Positions 1 to 11,115 are shown, numbered from the stretch's first letter. The stretch is DNA of 64,000 nt from Adineta ricciae (GCA_905250025.1 CAJNOJ010000212.1:1-64000), one strand, 5' to 3'. Notes: a model not told the origin generated them from the sequence alone. A program made the numbers and translations.

Positions 1-540
1 AAACTCGTAGAACTGATAAGAAAAACATATATTTATTTCACACTTCACCTAGAATGGTCTTTGTTTGGCTTGGTATTTTTATCTTAAAGAAGACATCACA
101 GGTATTTAAGGATCCCTTTTGACACTCACTAATGGGAACAAACCCTTATAACGCGTTTCAAAAACGTTCTTATCGCTTACCGATGATATGTTTTGAGGTG
201 CAAACGATTCTTCTTTATGGGGAAAGTCAAGCGCAATCTTCACAGAGAAACTTTTCAAGTAAAACGTATATTTGAATAAGATAAACACGGACGAGAGTTT
301 TGGCATTTAAGACATCCAATGCCCGGGTTTCTATATGAGAATGAGTATTTGCGTATGTGAAGAAGATTCAATAGTATAAAACATACAACACAACGATACA
401 GAATGTAAATCGTATTTTTTGAAAATGTGCTTTTTTAAACAATGACAAACTATAAAATTCAGAATGATTCAACGCTTCAGATTATTCGATAAAAGTTCAA
501 GAAAACATTTTGTCGACTAGCGTTGTTTTCGAGTATTCAT
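1..540. other. No recognisable gene
   Basis: AT-rich sequence. The only open frame is about 66 codons on the minus strand, with no domain, signal peptide or splice context that I recognise. No RNA gene or repeat was seen. Confidence 0.5.
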
Positions 541-975
541 AATGAGAAAACATGCAGTGGTTGATGGTGCTAATCAACTCTCACATGGTTATGATCTTGT
601 TATTGACGATGATCAAACAAGAACTATTGTCGATTGGAGAGAATGTCAAATAGTTCAATGGAAAATAGATGCGAAAGTCAATTGAATTATTCATCTGATG
701 TTGATACTGATAATAAAACAATATTATTATTATCTGTGACATAGAGAATCGAGCAGTAGTTCAGTGGCCTTGTAACAAAAACACTAGGAAAAATGAAATG
801 TGCGAAATAACGATCGATTATGACAGAAAGAAATCTCTTTGTTTTTGTTATTGAAATTTCTGAAGATATTGATCTTAATCAACCCATTCTACCATCTTAT
901 ATGTTTATTAATGAATGATAGACCGTCTATATATCAGACACAGAAAATTATTGTGTGATGAAAGGAACGGTCGTT
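541..975 (+). pseudogene. NHL-repeat protein relic
   Basis: Conceptual translation on the plus strand, allowing frame changes, gives pieces typical of NHL beta-propeller repeats. Near 560-660 there is NQLSHGYDLVIDDD followed by IVQWKIDAK. Near 730-775 there is IICDIENRAVVQWP. Near 870-955 there is LNQPILPSYMFINE followed by TVYISDTENYCVMK. The pieces are in the right order and spacing, but they are separated by stop codons and frameshifts (for example TGA near 683 and TGA near 916). Intact members of this family are secreted or membrane proteins with six or more such blades. This copy cannot encode one. Haplotype B begins downstream of this point, so there is no second copy to compare. The family assignment rests on motif recognition only. 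Confidence 0.6.
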
Positions 976-1852
976 TATGCGCTAAATAGACTCATGTGTT
1001 TCCACATATTCACCTCACTGATTATTGAAACCTTTCTGCATGACTTTTTCCCCACTGAACAATACTCATTTTGATCTCTTTAATTTATTTTATTTTCACA
1101 CATGAACAAAAAGAAACGAGGTATAGAGCGATGATGGTACGCTCTCTCTAAATTTCAGTCATTTCTCGTCGTTATATACATCATAATGACTGTAATTAGA
1201 TCTACTTGGGAATACATCGTTGAAGAACACTACACACGAATTTATATAGTAATTAAACTTTGGTTCATACAAATATTGCTATGATGAAATGCTCGCTTCT
1301 TAAACAAACGTATTCTATCATTGGATAATGATTAATACTATCTATTAGGAACAGATCCAAGTTCTGTCCTATTCCTTGTGTTGATCACTTTTCTAATTAT
1401 GTGTCTCCAATGATCATGACCTATCGTTCTTAGATCTGTTACTCGAACCCATGCTCACTATTGTGAACTTGATCCTAAATCTAAGGTATTAACTATTCGA
1501 CGTCTCAGTACCATTTTGTATACAAAAATATTCACGACAATAGTGAGGAAGAAGTTGATATAAGGCAAACTTTTTATATGGTTTTGATTACAGAGTATAC
1601 TCCGTCAGGTTTTTTCTTGTTTGTTATTCGGTCTGAACAAGATGAAAACCCTTCTCATTTGATTGGTGTTAAGAAACAAAGCTGATAGCGAACACATTCT
1701 TCAGTATGAAACAGAAACTACCCTGAACGTTTTATTAGAACTAGAACACACAATATAATCTGAACAAGTTTTTCTACGACCATTGGTGTTGTCACTCAAC
1801 GCGAGCTGCTGCTCGATATTCTCTGTTGAAATAGGGTTGAACATGCATTCAT
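976..1852. other. No recognisable gene
   Basis: AT-rich intergenic sequence with stops in all frames at short intervals. I found no conserved motif, RNA gene or repeat. Confidence 0.45.
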
Positions 1853-2023
1853 TTAATCCACCATAGTTTGACTTGTACCCCGATTACTTTGACTAAGAAA
1901 CCGTGGCGTGCCGAAAACGTTCCGCCGCTTTAAATTGTTATGAATATCGTTTCCATCGGCTTTATCAAGTGATATAATCATGAAAAGAACCACAATTACA
2001 AGAAAAATAGTTATGCCTTTCAT
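1853..2023 (-). CDS. Possible small secreted peptide precursor
   Basis: From the ATG at 2021-2023 the frame encodes 56 residues. It starts with Met-Lys and a run of about 17 hydrophobic residues (ITIFLVIVVLFMIISL) that looks like a signal peptide. The mature part is short and polar and contains a dibasic/tribasic KRR followed by NVFGTPRF. This layout is what neuropeptide or other processed secreted peptides show. No family is recognised. The open frame extends 16 codons upstream of this Met, but that part lacks signal character, so I prefer the internal start. There is no second copy in the window to test conservation. A chance ORF remains possible. Confidence 0.3.
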   Translation of the reverse strand: MKGITIFLVIVVLFMIISLDKADGNDIHNNLKRRNVFGTPRFLSQSNRGTSQTMVD

Positions 2024-2071
2024 TATTGTTTTAGTATTCGGTTGATAGCATTGTCTTCTACGGAAAACCAT

Positions 2072-3352
2072 AAATTATAGATTGGAAGACAACGTTTTTG
2101 ACGAGGAACGACATGCTTTAATTGAATCGATGATTTGAATGCTTATGCTCACACAGATATAACTATGCTTCTTCTATACAATCTGACACGTGAAATCTAA
2201 GAAATGGAGAGTTGATCAGTAATTGTACAGAAAGTTCTCCTATCAATCCTGAGACTAAAGATAAGTGATAAAATATTATAAATTTCAGTCATTCTGATGT
2301 TGAACTATGAAATTTAGTTTGACATAGAAATGTTGACAAGTGTCTCACTTATTGAAAATGATGATTAAATACTACGTAGGTGCAAATATATGAAATATCC
2401 ATGAGATAGATTTTTAACGGATGCTATCAACTGAGCAAGGTTTCTTTATTCGAAGAAAAATATCAGCAAATTCTCTAGATTAATTATAATCCTTCCTTAT
2501 TTACTTGGTAGACATCTGACTTAAATTTTTATTACAAGAATAGCCGGTAGATTAGCAGGGACAAGTCAATTTGTCAAAAGGACATGCACATATACTCTCA
2601 TATATTAATGGTCTGGATTCCACTAGGATGTCTAAAAAAAACCGTCGAAACAATCAGCTAATGAAGTAATATTATTTTAGAATTACAAGCGCAATCTGGG
2701 ATTTGTTGTTTTTTTTCACTTAGACACGTTAATTCTATGCATATAATAGACGAAAAAGGATAGCTGAACGTTTTGCGAATGTTACTTCTCTGATAATAAT
2801 ATGTGTAGCACTGATTGTAAAAGACATAATAAACTTCCTTCGAAGTCATATACTTTATATGAGAAATACGCAATCGGATTCCTTTTTTATGTCGGTATTC
2901 TTCAAACCACACACTTATGTATTTGGTCATTTGCAATCATTCGAACTAACATTGCAATTATTTGTATGTTTCGACAAATGAAGGAAGAAGCTCATACAAT
3001 GCATATTTTGTTTATTAGAATATTTTACATCGCACGTACAAAAGATAATGTACCGAAACTATACGGCGAAATGGAATCAGTGAGATTCATTTGTTTGAAT
3101 TGATTGCTTCTACAGAGCTTTAATCAACTCTCTCAGTCAGAGATAAAGTTCGTGACTGTATTACTTTTGTTTTAACTGGAAGAGCGTAATCTGAGAGTGG
3201 TTTATCCTCTGTAATTCACTGCTCCTGTTCTCAAAGACCTTGCGCTACTTCTGAGATGTCAACACATTTATTCGACAAACATCAAGCGCAATGTTACCGA
3301 TCTGATAACGTTTACCAACACTATAGATTGGTAGATATATCAAACGTTTTTC
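2072..3352. other. No recognisable gene
   Basis: Short frames occur on both strands (the longest is about 100 codons at 2801-3103). Their translations are compositionally random and show no domain, signal peptide or plausible splice continuation. Nothing else was seen. Confidence 0.45.
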
Positions 3353-4336
3353 TTATTGGTGTTCAGTGCGTAATATTGTATGAGTTCTTCTTGTTCGGGC
3401 ATCTTGTTCAGCTAATGGAACAATACGTGTACGTCGCCGGATGTACTTATTCCAAAGATTAACAAAAATATCGAAGAATTCGTTTCGAAATGGTTTTGAT
3501 GTTGTTAAAAATACATAAAAAGGAACAACACTAATAAGATAGATCAAATTTTGCACGATATACCCGGAGAATGATTCGATCTCCTGTCGTAGCGGTGTTT
3601 TATCCGTGACATAAATTGTTGCTGCATTGTAAGCGAAATTACATGAGATAGGAATCGACGTGGAAACGTTTATCAGAACCTCAACGATGAGTATGCGCAT
3701 CAGTTGTCGATCTCGTTGCCTGATGTGTGCCTGACCATCGTGTCGTTGACGAAGACTACGGAAGGTGAGAATACTGAAAATACTCATTAACGTCGGCGGC
3801 ACAACGCTGATGAATGTAATCTGATACGCTGCATAGAATAACTTGTATGCATCAAACATTCCACAGACATTGTTTCTGATTTCCATGAAAACAAGAATAT
3901 GAATACCAACAATTAACCATACTGAAATCATAATCAAGACAAGTTTAACTGCGATTGAGATTGAAGAAAATGAACGCAGATGTATACTTGTTCGTGTATA
4001 GAAATACCGATCTATGCAGGCAAGTACGATACTATACCGAACACATTGACCGAACAGATGAGTACCATAAAATCTTGTCTTGCAATATGCTATCGATTGT
4101 TTTTGAGGATCGATATGATCAAGTGAATATAAATATGGGAAAAGAGACCAAATCAAATACATTATCGAACAAATTGACAGACATAGGAAATAAACTGAAC
4201 TAGCCGTTCGACGGTAGGTCTGTCGTGTAAACATAATACAACCACAGGCATTGCCTATGACACCGAGTCCGAGATAGAAACTCATTCCGTATCGAGTTAT
4301 CGCTTGCTGAATGAGCGGTAGATTGGTCACAGGCAT
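3353..4336 (-). CDS. Rhodopsin-like seven-transmembrane receptor
   Basis: The product is a 327-residue protein with seven hydrophobic segments, so a plasma-membrane G-protein-coupled receptor of the class A type. TM1 contains GLGVIGNACG with the conserved Asn. A Cys in the first extracellular loop (near CKTRFYG) and one in the second (near NNVCGMF) could form the usual disulfide. TM3 ends in IDRYF, matching the E/DRY motif. TM7 has VVPFYVF in place of a canonical NPxxY. The C-terminal tail is Arg-rich. The start MPVTNLPL is chosen because it sits just before TM1 and is conserved in the second copy at 12396. It is divergently oriented to the GTPase-kinase-RING gene across about 1 kb. Ligand unknown. 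Bdelloids have many such lineage-specific receptors, so orthology cannot be given. Confidence 0.8.
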   Translation of the reverse strand: MPVTNLPLIQQAITRYGMSFYLGLGVIGNACGCIMFTRQTYRRTASSVYFLCLSICSIMYLIWSLFPYLYSLDHIDPQKQSIAYCKTRFYGTHLFGQCVRYSIVLACIDRYFYTRTSIHLRSFSSISIAVKLVLIMISVWLIVGIHILVFMEIRNNVCGMFDAYKLFYAAYQITFISVVPPTLMSIFSILTFRSLRQRHDGQAHIRQRDRQLMRILIVEVLINVSTSIPISCNFAYNAATIYVTDKTPLRQEIESFSGYIVQNLIYLISVVPFYVFLTTSKPFRNEFFDIFVNLWNKYIRRRTRIVPLAEQDARTRRTHTILRTEHQ

Positions 4337-5339
4337 GATTTGAATAAATCGGCAGAGAGCAGGAAAATCTATATGCGCAACACTGGGAACGAGGAATGAT
4401 TCTGTTTCTTGGCAAATAAAAACGTCTGCAACGGCGTTAAAGGCTATATTTTAAAAAAATTAATTAACAGAGACTTTCAAATGATAAGTTGTCTTTCTGC
4501 TAATTAAGAGATTAAATGAACGCTCATGACTTTTAAATCTGAAATCTGAAATCTGAAATGATGAATTTTATTATCTGTCTACGTATCGGTGACAGTAGCT
4601 TCGGTCATTTTCCAATCATTCTTATAAGATAATATGCTCTCACGTGTGTCAACATGAAGATAATTAGAAACTCGAAGCGAAAATTTTCTTTAATGTGATA
4701 CATTCAGACCTATGTTGTTTCCTTATCGCATTACTATACTTTGCTTACTTACATAAATTTCAAATGTAATATAGACCTTTTTAGAGGAAGCAGATTTCCA
4801 TTAGCTATGATCATAGCTCTTGCAAAAACACGAACGAATCAGTGAACTTCATATGTAAAGTTCAGCCATGTGCCTATGTTTACTGCACACATGTCACATC
4901 ACCATACAAGAGAAATTATAATCGTTTATCTATAATCATACATAACTGTTATGGCATATTCCACGACGGGAGATACGCAATTCTCCAATATGTTTTCTTT
5001 CGTTCCTCTCACATATGTATGTTTTGTTCGTTCTACTGATCTCGATATGTGTTTCAGTGGTCTTCTCCTATGAGTCATGTATATATGTGATAGTACAAGT
5101 TTTTTCCAATATTCATATTGGAAATATCCGTTTCATCACACACATATATATATAGACCACATCTCCTAGCTTAAGTGTGTGTGCTTTATGTGCTAACTTT
5201 CATTTGCTGTTGACAACTACAGAATTTTACAGTCATCGGAAGGTTGTTGTCAATGTTGACTTTAAACAAAACTTTCATAAGATGAATTTCATCGTTTTAT
5301 ATTTAGTTCGAAGAAAAATCGCATTTCAATCACAACAAC
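4337..5339. promoter_or_regulatory. Divergent intergenic region, GPCR / GTPase-kinase-RING
   Basis: This 1 kb separates two head-to-head genes and should hold both promoters. It contains a short TCTGAAA tandem repeat near 4538-4560 (one unit fewer in haplotype B) and a TATATATATA run near 5144-5154. About 225 bases (roughly 4945-5222) are absent from the matching region of haplotype B upstream of the decayed gene copy. No factor-binding site can be named. Confidence 0.35.
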
Positions 5340-8300
5340 ATGGAAAATGTTAGAATTAAAATTCAATCGAATAATTTAATCAAAAGATCAACGACTAAAT
5401 TAGTAAAAGAATTTCTTGAACTGCAAGAGAAGTTCCTCAGCGTACAAAAAGCTACTTATGAACGTCTGGAAACGGTAAAGTACATGGTGGATCTATCTCT
5501 TGACAATGACAGAATCAGCATGTTAACTGAATACAAGCCATTAGAAGAAGTTCAAATAGCTGTATGCGGTTATAATTCATGTGGCAAAACTTCTTTTATA
5601 CATGAGGTTCTTGGCTGTGGTGATTTCTTGCCTGTAGGCACAGGTGCAGTAACTGGACGCATTGTTAAGTTTTCGTATGCGCCTCCCGAACAAGCGTGTT
5701 TAATTAAATATGTATCAGCAACAGATCGTACACAAATTAGTGATCCGATCGACTTGTCTCAACATTTCAAAAGCAGTACCAATAATAAGAGTGATGTTAA
5801 AGCTCTAAGGAAGATCGTCAAAGAGCAATTAGCAAGACCGAATGATGTGGGCAAACATTCTGATGAGTTTGCCAAATGGGCGAGAACATTCATTGAAATT
5901 CGCCTGCCATCAACAAATCTCGAATCAGGTGTGCATATCTATGACACCCCAGGTTTTCTTGGATCCGATCCACAAGTTTTACGTGACAATCTACTTGCAT
6001 TGGTGGTTAGTGTTCGTCCAACACTTGTTTTTCTCTACGACAATTCAACAGGTTCTGATGATACACGTAAATGCTACGAACAACTGAAGGTGGCTCTTCG
6101 TAGTCATATAATGGGTGTTGATATTTTCTTTCTCAACACCAAAGTGGATGTAGCCGTTATACAAAAGGATGCGCGACAACGAGACGACGACGATGACGAT
6201 GATTTTAAAACATTATTGAATAAAGAACGTTTACGTCGCTACGGAGAACTAATGGAAATTGATCAAATGAAAAATGATGTTGAGCACCGAAACCACAGCG
6301 AAATGTCACCATCTTTCGAGCGGTGTGAATCGTTCGACATATTTTCCTGTTTATCTCCTTCGAATGAAATGGAAAAGGAAATGAAATGTCAAGCTATTGA
6401 TCGAATCATTCGTTTCGCTGCTGATCACGATCTGCGAGTGACAAAATTCATCACCAACATTATTCTATCGGCTATTGATGTCTTCTTCGACTTCGTTTTA
6501 CTCACGAACCGACGTACTCCTGATGAGTGGAACAATTTACGTGCTGACGCTCTAAAACGGGGCGAACAGTTTTTTGAACAGTATCGATGTGCCATCGATA
6601 TGATAGCCAAAGAAGCAAATCAACGTTTATCGCAATGTTTTAATGAAAAGAAGCTCGATATCGAGAAAAGAGCGATACAAGATAGTGAAACACGAGACGT
6701 TCGATGCAAAGACTACTGCAACGTCATAGATCACTGGCAGTCCATAGTCTCACATATGTTCGACATCAATTTTGCCTGCCGTGAAACTTTGTCAATTCTC
6801 TCACGATCTAAAAAACACGATACTTTTCAGCATGAAGAAAATTTCATTGATGCGATAGTAGAAAGTGAAGTAATGAAGCCGATCATACAAGATATTTTCA
6901 GCAAACAAAGTTGCTGTATTAAGAAAGGCCTGGTTGCAGACAATATTCTTTATCGAAACAAGAACGAATTATTGTATGCAGCTCACTGGCAAGTGTTTTT
7001 GGACTACCGTGATCTCAATGACAATTACAGTTGGATTATGGAACGAATACTAGAATTACCGCTGATTATAAGTGTCTATTTGGTTCTCTCGTTGCTTAAA
7101 ATTTCCATGGCCGCCGCTTTAGTTGCAGTCAAAATTGGATTTTCAAAGAATAATAACCTTGACGAAAAGCAAGCCGTACTTGATCAACGGAAGAAGAAAA
7201 TTCAACATTACCTCGTTGTCCTTGGAAGTAAGATGGATAAAATGGGTGATCATCTAAAGAAACATTTGTTGGAATGGATCGACAGTAATTACGAGAAGTT
7301 TAAAGAAAAAGTCGACCTATATCATTCAGTCATATTGCGTACTATGAATGATCGTGAAAAAGCTTATAAACTAGCTCATGAATTCATACCTGCATTCGCC
7401 CGTATCGAATGTCACTTGGCAGCAAATCTGGATATGGCTACTCACAATGGATCGCACCCAATCATTAACCGGAATGAAGTCGAAGGCGAAGGAGGATATT
7501 TCACAGTTCATCCAGCGTCCTGGGATAATGACGATCAACTTGTTGCTAAAAGCTTAAAACAGCATTGCACCGATCCAAATTTTGCATACTTAGAAGGACA
7601 TTTCCATCGCGCAGTGACCAATCTCAACGTTCCACACATAATTCATTTAAAATATTTGTTTATTGACAACGATGTCGTCAATTTAATTATGCCTCGTTAT
7701 TCGGCCAATCTTAAGTCATTCCTCGAGAAAAACATGAAAGATATGAATGCTGATAAAGCTATAGAAATTTCACGTAACGTTGCAAGTGTCATTGCGCATA
7801 TGCATGCTTATGATCTTGTTCATCGTGATATTAAAGCTGAAAATATTCTTATTGACGAACAGGAGCATGTCTATCTGGCTGACTATGGTACATGTCAACA
7901 TGGAACCGAGAATCACACCATCGTAGGTACTGTTCCATTCCCGCCGGACATTAATGCTTTAATGACATTACAATCTTCAAGTTCGAACAGGGATCATCTT
8001 CAAACTTATCAAGGTTCAGCTGTTGATGTATATCTACTCGGCGGTCTTATGTTTGTATGTGCACCGAAAGAGAACTACTCTCCAGCATCGGATGCAAATC
8101 CTGAACAAGTAAAACGACTTGATCGACATAAAGTTCCTGAAAGTTATTGTCAATTGATCTTACGTTGTCTACACAAAGATTGGAAGAAAAGACCGACAGC
8201 AAAAGAAATCGTTGATGAACTTGATTCAATTGCAAAGGAATTGTGCATGATTTGCCAGGAAAAACCGCGCTTCCGACGCTGTCTTCCTTGTCAGCATAAA

Positions 8301-8438
8301 ACGATGTGCGAAGAATGTTATGCGAAACTTTTACAGCAGAATAATGAAGTTTCTTGCATCATATGCAGGCAAGCCGTCACTGCTGTTCAAGACGACAACA
8401 ATTCGAACACTTTTTTTATTACAGATGAAAGGCGGTAG
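5340..8438 (+). CDS. Dynamin-like GTPase / protein kinase / RING finger fusion
   Basis: A single uninterrupted 1032-codon exon. Residues about 70-290 form a dynamin/mitofusin-like GTPase: P-loop GYNSCGKT (77-84), candidate switch Thr near 101-105, G3 DTPG (202-205) and G4 TKVD (267-270). An Asp-rich stretch follows (residues 282-288). Residues about 566-600 are strongly hydrophobic and could insert in a membrane. Residues about 715-960 are a protein kinase: VAK-type lysine in QLVAKSL, catalytic loop HRDIKAEN (about 828), DYG in place of DFG, and VDVYLLGGL in the C-lobe. Residues 969-1009 are a RING finger with spacing C-x2-C-x11-C-x-H-x3-C-x2-C-x12-C-x2-C, suggesting E3 ubiquitin ligase activity. 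An AATAAA signal follows the stop directly. The domains are read from motifs. The joint function (membrane-associated signalling or immunity) is inference. The haplotype B copy at 13131-15786 is broken. Confidence 0.88.
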   Translation: MENVRIKIQSNNLIKRSTTKLVKEFLELQEKFLSVQKATYERLETVKYMVDLSLDNDRISMLTEYKPLEEVQIAVCGYNSCGKTSFIHEVLGCGDFLPVGTGAVTGRIVKFSYAPPEQACLIKYVSATDRTQISDPIDLSQHFKSSTNNKSDVKALRKIVKEQLARPNDVGKHSDEFAKWARTFIEIRLPSTNLESGVHIYDTPGFLGSDPQVLRDNLLALVVSVRPTLVFLYDNSTGSDDTRKCYEQLKVALRSHIMGVDIFFLNTKVDVAVIQKDARQRDDDDDDDFKTLLNKERLRRYGELMEIDQMKNDVEHRNHSEMSPSFERCESFDIFSCLSPSNEMEKEMKCQAIDRIIRFAADHDLRVTKFITNIILSAIDVFFDFVLLTNRRTPDEWNNLRADALKRGEQFFEQYRCAIDMIAKEANQRLSQCFNEKKLDIEKRAIQDSETRDVRCKDYCNVIDHWQSIVSHMFDINFACRETLSILSRSKKHDTFQHEENFIDAIVESEVMKPIIQDIFSKQSCCIKKGLVADNILYRNKNELLYAAHWQVFLDYRDLNDNYSWIMERILELPLIISVYLVLSLLKISMAAALVAVKIGFSKNNNLDEKQAVLDQRKKKIQHYLVVLGSKMDKMGDHLKKHLLEWIDSNYEKFKEKVDLYHSVILRTMNDREKAYKLAHEFIPAFARIECHLAANLDMATHNGSHPIINRNEVEGEGGYFTVHPASWDNDDQLVAKSLKQHCTDPNFAYLEGHFHRAVTNLNVPHIIHLKYLFIDNDVVNLIMPRYSANLKSFLEKNMKDMNADKAIEISRNVASVIAHMHAYDLVHRDIKAENILIDEQEHVYLADYGTCQHGTENHTIVGTVPFPPDINALMTLQSSSSNRDHLQTYQGSAVDVYLLGGLMFVCAPKENYSPASDANPEQVKRLDRHKVPESYCQLILRCLHKDWKKRPTAKEIVDELDSIAKELCMICQEKPRFRRCLPCQHKTMCEECYAKLLQQNNEVSCIICRQAVTAVQDDNNSNTFFITDERR

Positions 8439-8649
8439 AATAAAAACCTTTTTTTTATCGATACTATCGCATAAAATTAGAAGAAAAATATATAATCATG
8501 ATATCTATTCGCAGAATTGCAAAAAATCGACTATTAATACAAACGTCTGAATGTGTTTCAATCTTTCGAACAAGCTGCCTCAGATGTTTTTCTATTGATA
8601 TTAATCAAAAAGATTTCTGTTGCCCTTTTCCTTTATCGAATAGTTCGGA

Positions 8650-9391
8650 CTAACAATCAGTGTCTTTAATTGATATTATTGTATCCGAAGATTGCAGATG
8701 AATAAGTGCAATATTGTATGATGGTGGTGCAGCTTCCACGTGATGTTTATCGCTGACACCGTCGTATGGCGGTGGCAGTGCTTCAAGCGCACTAGAAATG
8801 GTTGATAACGATGGTTTTTCATTAGATGATGTAGGAACGCCAAGCTTTGCTTGTTTTCTGAGTTGCCTTTGGTCGAGATTTTGTTGTCTCTTTGTGTAAA
8901 AATCTTGGATGCATGCACAACATGTCAAAACAGCCACAATAATCAGAGGACAGCAAACGACGGAACCTACCACAAGTCCTAAAACCACTTGCAATGCTGG
9001 AGAGATTGGATCTCCAGAAGGAAGTGGTTTTATATCCCAATAATCTGGTCGTGTAAAATGAAAAGTCACTATCGAGGGAAATGTTGGAGGTGGTTTAAGT
9101 GTACAATACGAGACTTTAGTTGAACATTCTGTATGCCCTATCAATGAAAGCTAAATCATCATTTCAATCATTCAGAAATTTTTTCTTACTCGGACAGCAC
9201 CATACCGATCCTCCAAGAGAACAAGTCTGTTCTAAATTATAAGGCACACATGATAATAAGTCATTACGAATTTAAATGGTAGAAATAAACATACGATTTG
9301 CCATTGAACAGTCTTGACCATAAACAGCTATACAATCCAAATTAAGTAGAATAAGGATAAAGTATAACTTCTGACTCAATTGATTAAACAT
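8650..9391 (-). CDS. WBP1/VOPP1-like single-pass membrane protein with PPxY motifs
   Basis: A three-exon model fits exactly: 9391-9295, a 42-nt exon at about 9236-9195, and 9137-8650. All joints are GT..AG with matching phases, giving 208 residues. The protein has a signal peptide (MFNQLSQ plus a hydrophobic core) and a short Cys-rich ectodomain with a WCCP and further Cys. One transmembrane helix (ALQVVLGLVVGSVVCC onward) leads into a basic juxtamembrane stretch. The cytoplasmic tail carries PPPY and PPSY, which are ligands for WW domains such as those of Nedd4-type ubiquitin ligases. This order is that of WBP1/WBP1L, VOPP1 and Shisa proteins, but identity with any one cannot be claimed. It is convergent with the GTPase-kinase-RING gene, whose stop lies about 210 bases away. 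The haplotype B copy is frameshifted before PPSY. Confidence 0.72.
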
Positions 9392-9867
9392 TGCGCTTCG
9401 AAAGCGCACGGTGTTTTGCCTTGGTAATCTAAAATTTCAGTATAAAAAGCATAATAAAACGAGAAAGATGTTTTGAATAAATATATGCTGCAAAAAAAAT
9501 CATAAATAAGTCTTATCTTTTTCAAGAGTGAAAGGATTAGACACTCGAGTATTTTTCTCGGAATCTCGATAAACTTGAAAAATATATTATACGCAAAAAT
9601 TGTTTCATCATAAACATTTGTCATGTGAATACAACAAAAAGAAAAGGTTTTTACAACTATAGAAGACAGTACTGTTTATCGAAATGTATGCGTGGAATAG
9701 AATCTGTGAGTGTTATCAGTTGATTGCACAGCACCACACTACGATAAAAATGATGAAATCATGAGTTAGACGGACTTTATACTGCAATTCCTTTTTAACT
9801 CTCGATTAGTTTTATACCTTGCATGCAGAAAGATAAGAAACTCTTTTCTTCTGTCATTATTTAACAA
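9392..9867. other. Intergenic, no gene seen
   Basis: AT-rich sequence containing the presumed promoter of the minus-strand WBP1-like gene. The minus-strand frame 9376-9624 is a chance ORF. Its counterpart in haplotype B is shorter and not conserved as protein. Confidence 0.45.
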
Positions 9868-11115
9868 ATGCAACATTTAATATCAGCAATCGATTCAAAT
9901 ACTATTATAAACGATAGCGCAACGTTAGTCACAAAGTTTGTTTCATTGCTGTTTTTTACGCAAACACAACAAAGAATTCAAAATATTCTTCTCATCTGAT
10001 TAGACAGCAACAACGATGATCAAAATAAAGGCTCTCAAAACATCGTAATCCAGTTACAACGTATTATTACCGAGCAATGTAAGAAATTTAATCAAACAAT
10101 CATCGACTGTAAAATGTGCATGATTATTTCAGGATCACCTGGACGAGATTTACTACCGCATATACACGACCTGTCTCAAGTGGATTCGATCTTCATCTTT
10201 TGCGGTAACAAAGAGTATCATGAGCAGTGAGAAAAGCAATCGTCTAAAAGCAAAGGTACTTTTACCGACATCAAACTCATCTATGACGCTCTCAAACAAG
10301 CAACTCAGCAGTGTGAGCAGAATGTAGTGCCCATAAGTCTTATTGAAGTTAGGAAAAGGTAGGATCAAATAATAAAAGAAATATTATTAACCATCGACTT
10401 CAACGATCAACACATTCATGATTACGTAAAATATTATCGTAGTATATTTGCCGATCGATCTGAAGAACTGTGAACATTGCAAAACTACTGGAGTGTCAGT
10501 ACCATCAAAACACACCGGTATGGTAGTATAGTTATGAATGTTTCTTCTATCGCATGCTCAATCGTGACATACGAATGGGCTGTTTCATCAGTGATCTCCA
10601 TCGACAACTTGAGCAGCTTCACAGTGTACTGTGAACACGATCTATGAAGAGCACACTTATTTGTAGAACTCAGTCAAACAATAGGTGAAATAATGTCCTT
10701 CGACAGTTTCTTATGCACTAGCAAGGCCCGTGATATTTCACTGGTTTTGATAAACGGGCTACAACGAGTCCTGATCTAGTTGAAATCCTATTTGTGATGC
10801 AAATCGATCTAAAAAAAATGAATGGTTATACCAGGTGCGTGTGACACTGTCCTGTGATAATGACCAAGAGCTGAATATTCTAGCCGAACAGATTCAAAAG
10901 GAGAATTTATCGAACGCAGAAGGATGGTACAAACGAGATTAAAACCAACTGGCAATCACGTGCGTTTGAGAAAACTCCTTGGTCCAAACCACCTCCATTT
11001 GGCGTCAACTTACAATAATATGGGTGAGAATTCAAAAGCACTTTCGCACTATGCAAAAGACCTCGAAATCTATCGACAACAAACTACCTGCGAATCATCT
11101 CGATCTTGTTCAATA
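9868..11115 (+). pseudogene. ADP-ribosyltransferase-TPR pseudogene (haplotype A)
   Basis: Translation across several stops and frame changes matches the intact ART-TPR gene at 61149-63284 from end to end. Near 9990-10060 it gives LLI*LDSNNDDQ. Near 10120-10205 it gives MIISGSPGRDLLPHIHDLSQ then VDSIFIFCGN. Near 10255-10330 it gives TDIKLIYDALKQA. Near 10693-10745 it gives MSFDSFLCTSKARDIS, the equivalent of the FLSTS motif. Near 10983-11085 there is a remnant TPR (LASTYNNMGENSKALSHYAK). The Arg-containing first motif is not recoverable in frame. There are many in-frame stops (for example TGA near 9999 and in HEQ* near 10229), so this is a dead paralogue, older than the split of the two haplotypes because both carry it. 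Confidence 0.8.

Noticed and set aside
2801..3103. 100-codon plus-strand frame
   Set aside because: No domain, signal peptide or homology. Composition is as expected for translated AT-rich non-coding DNA.
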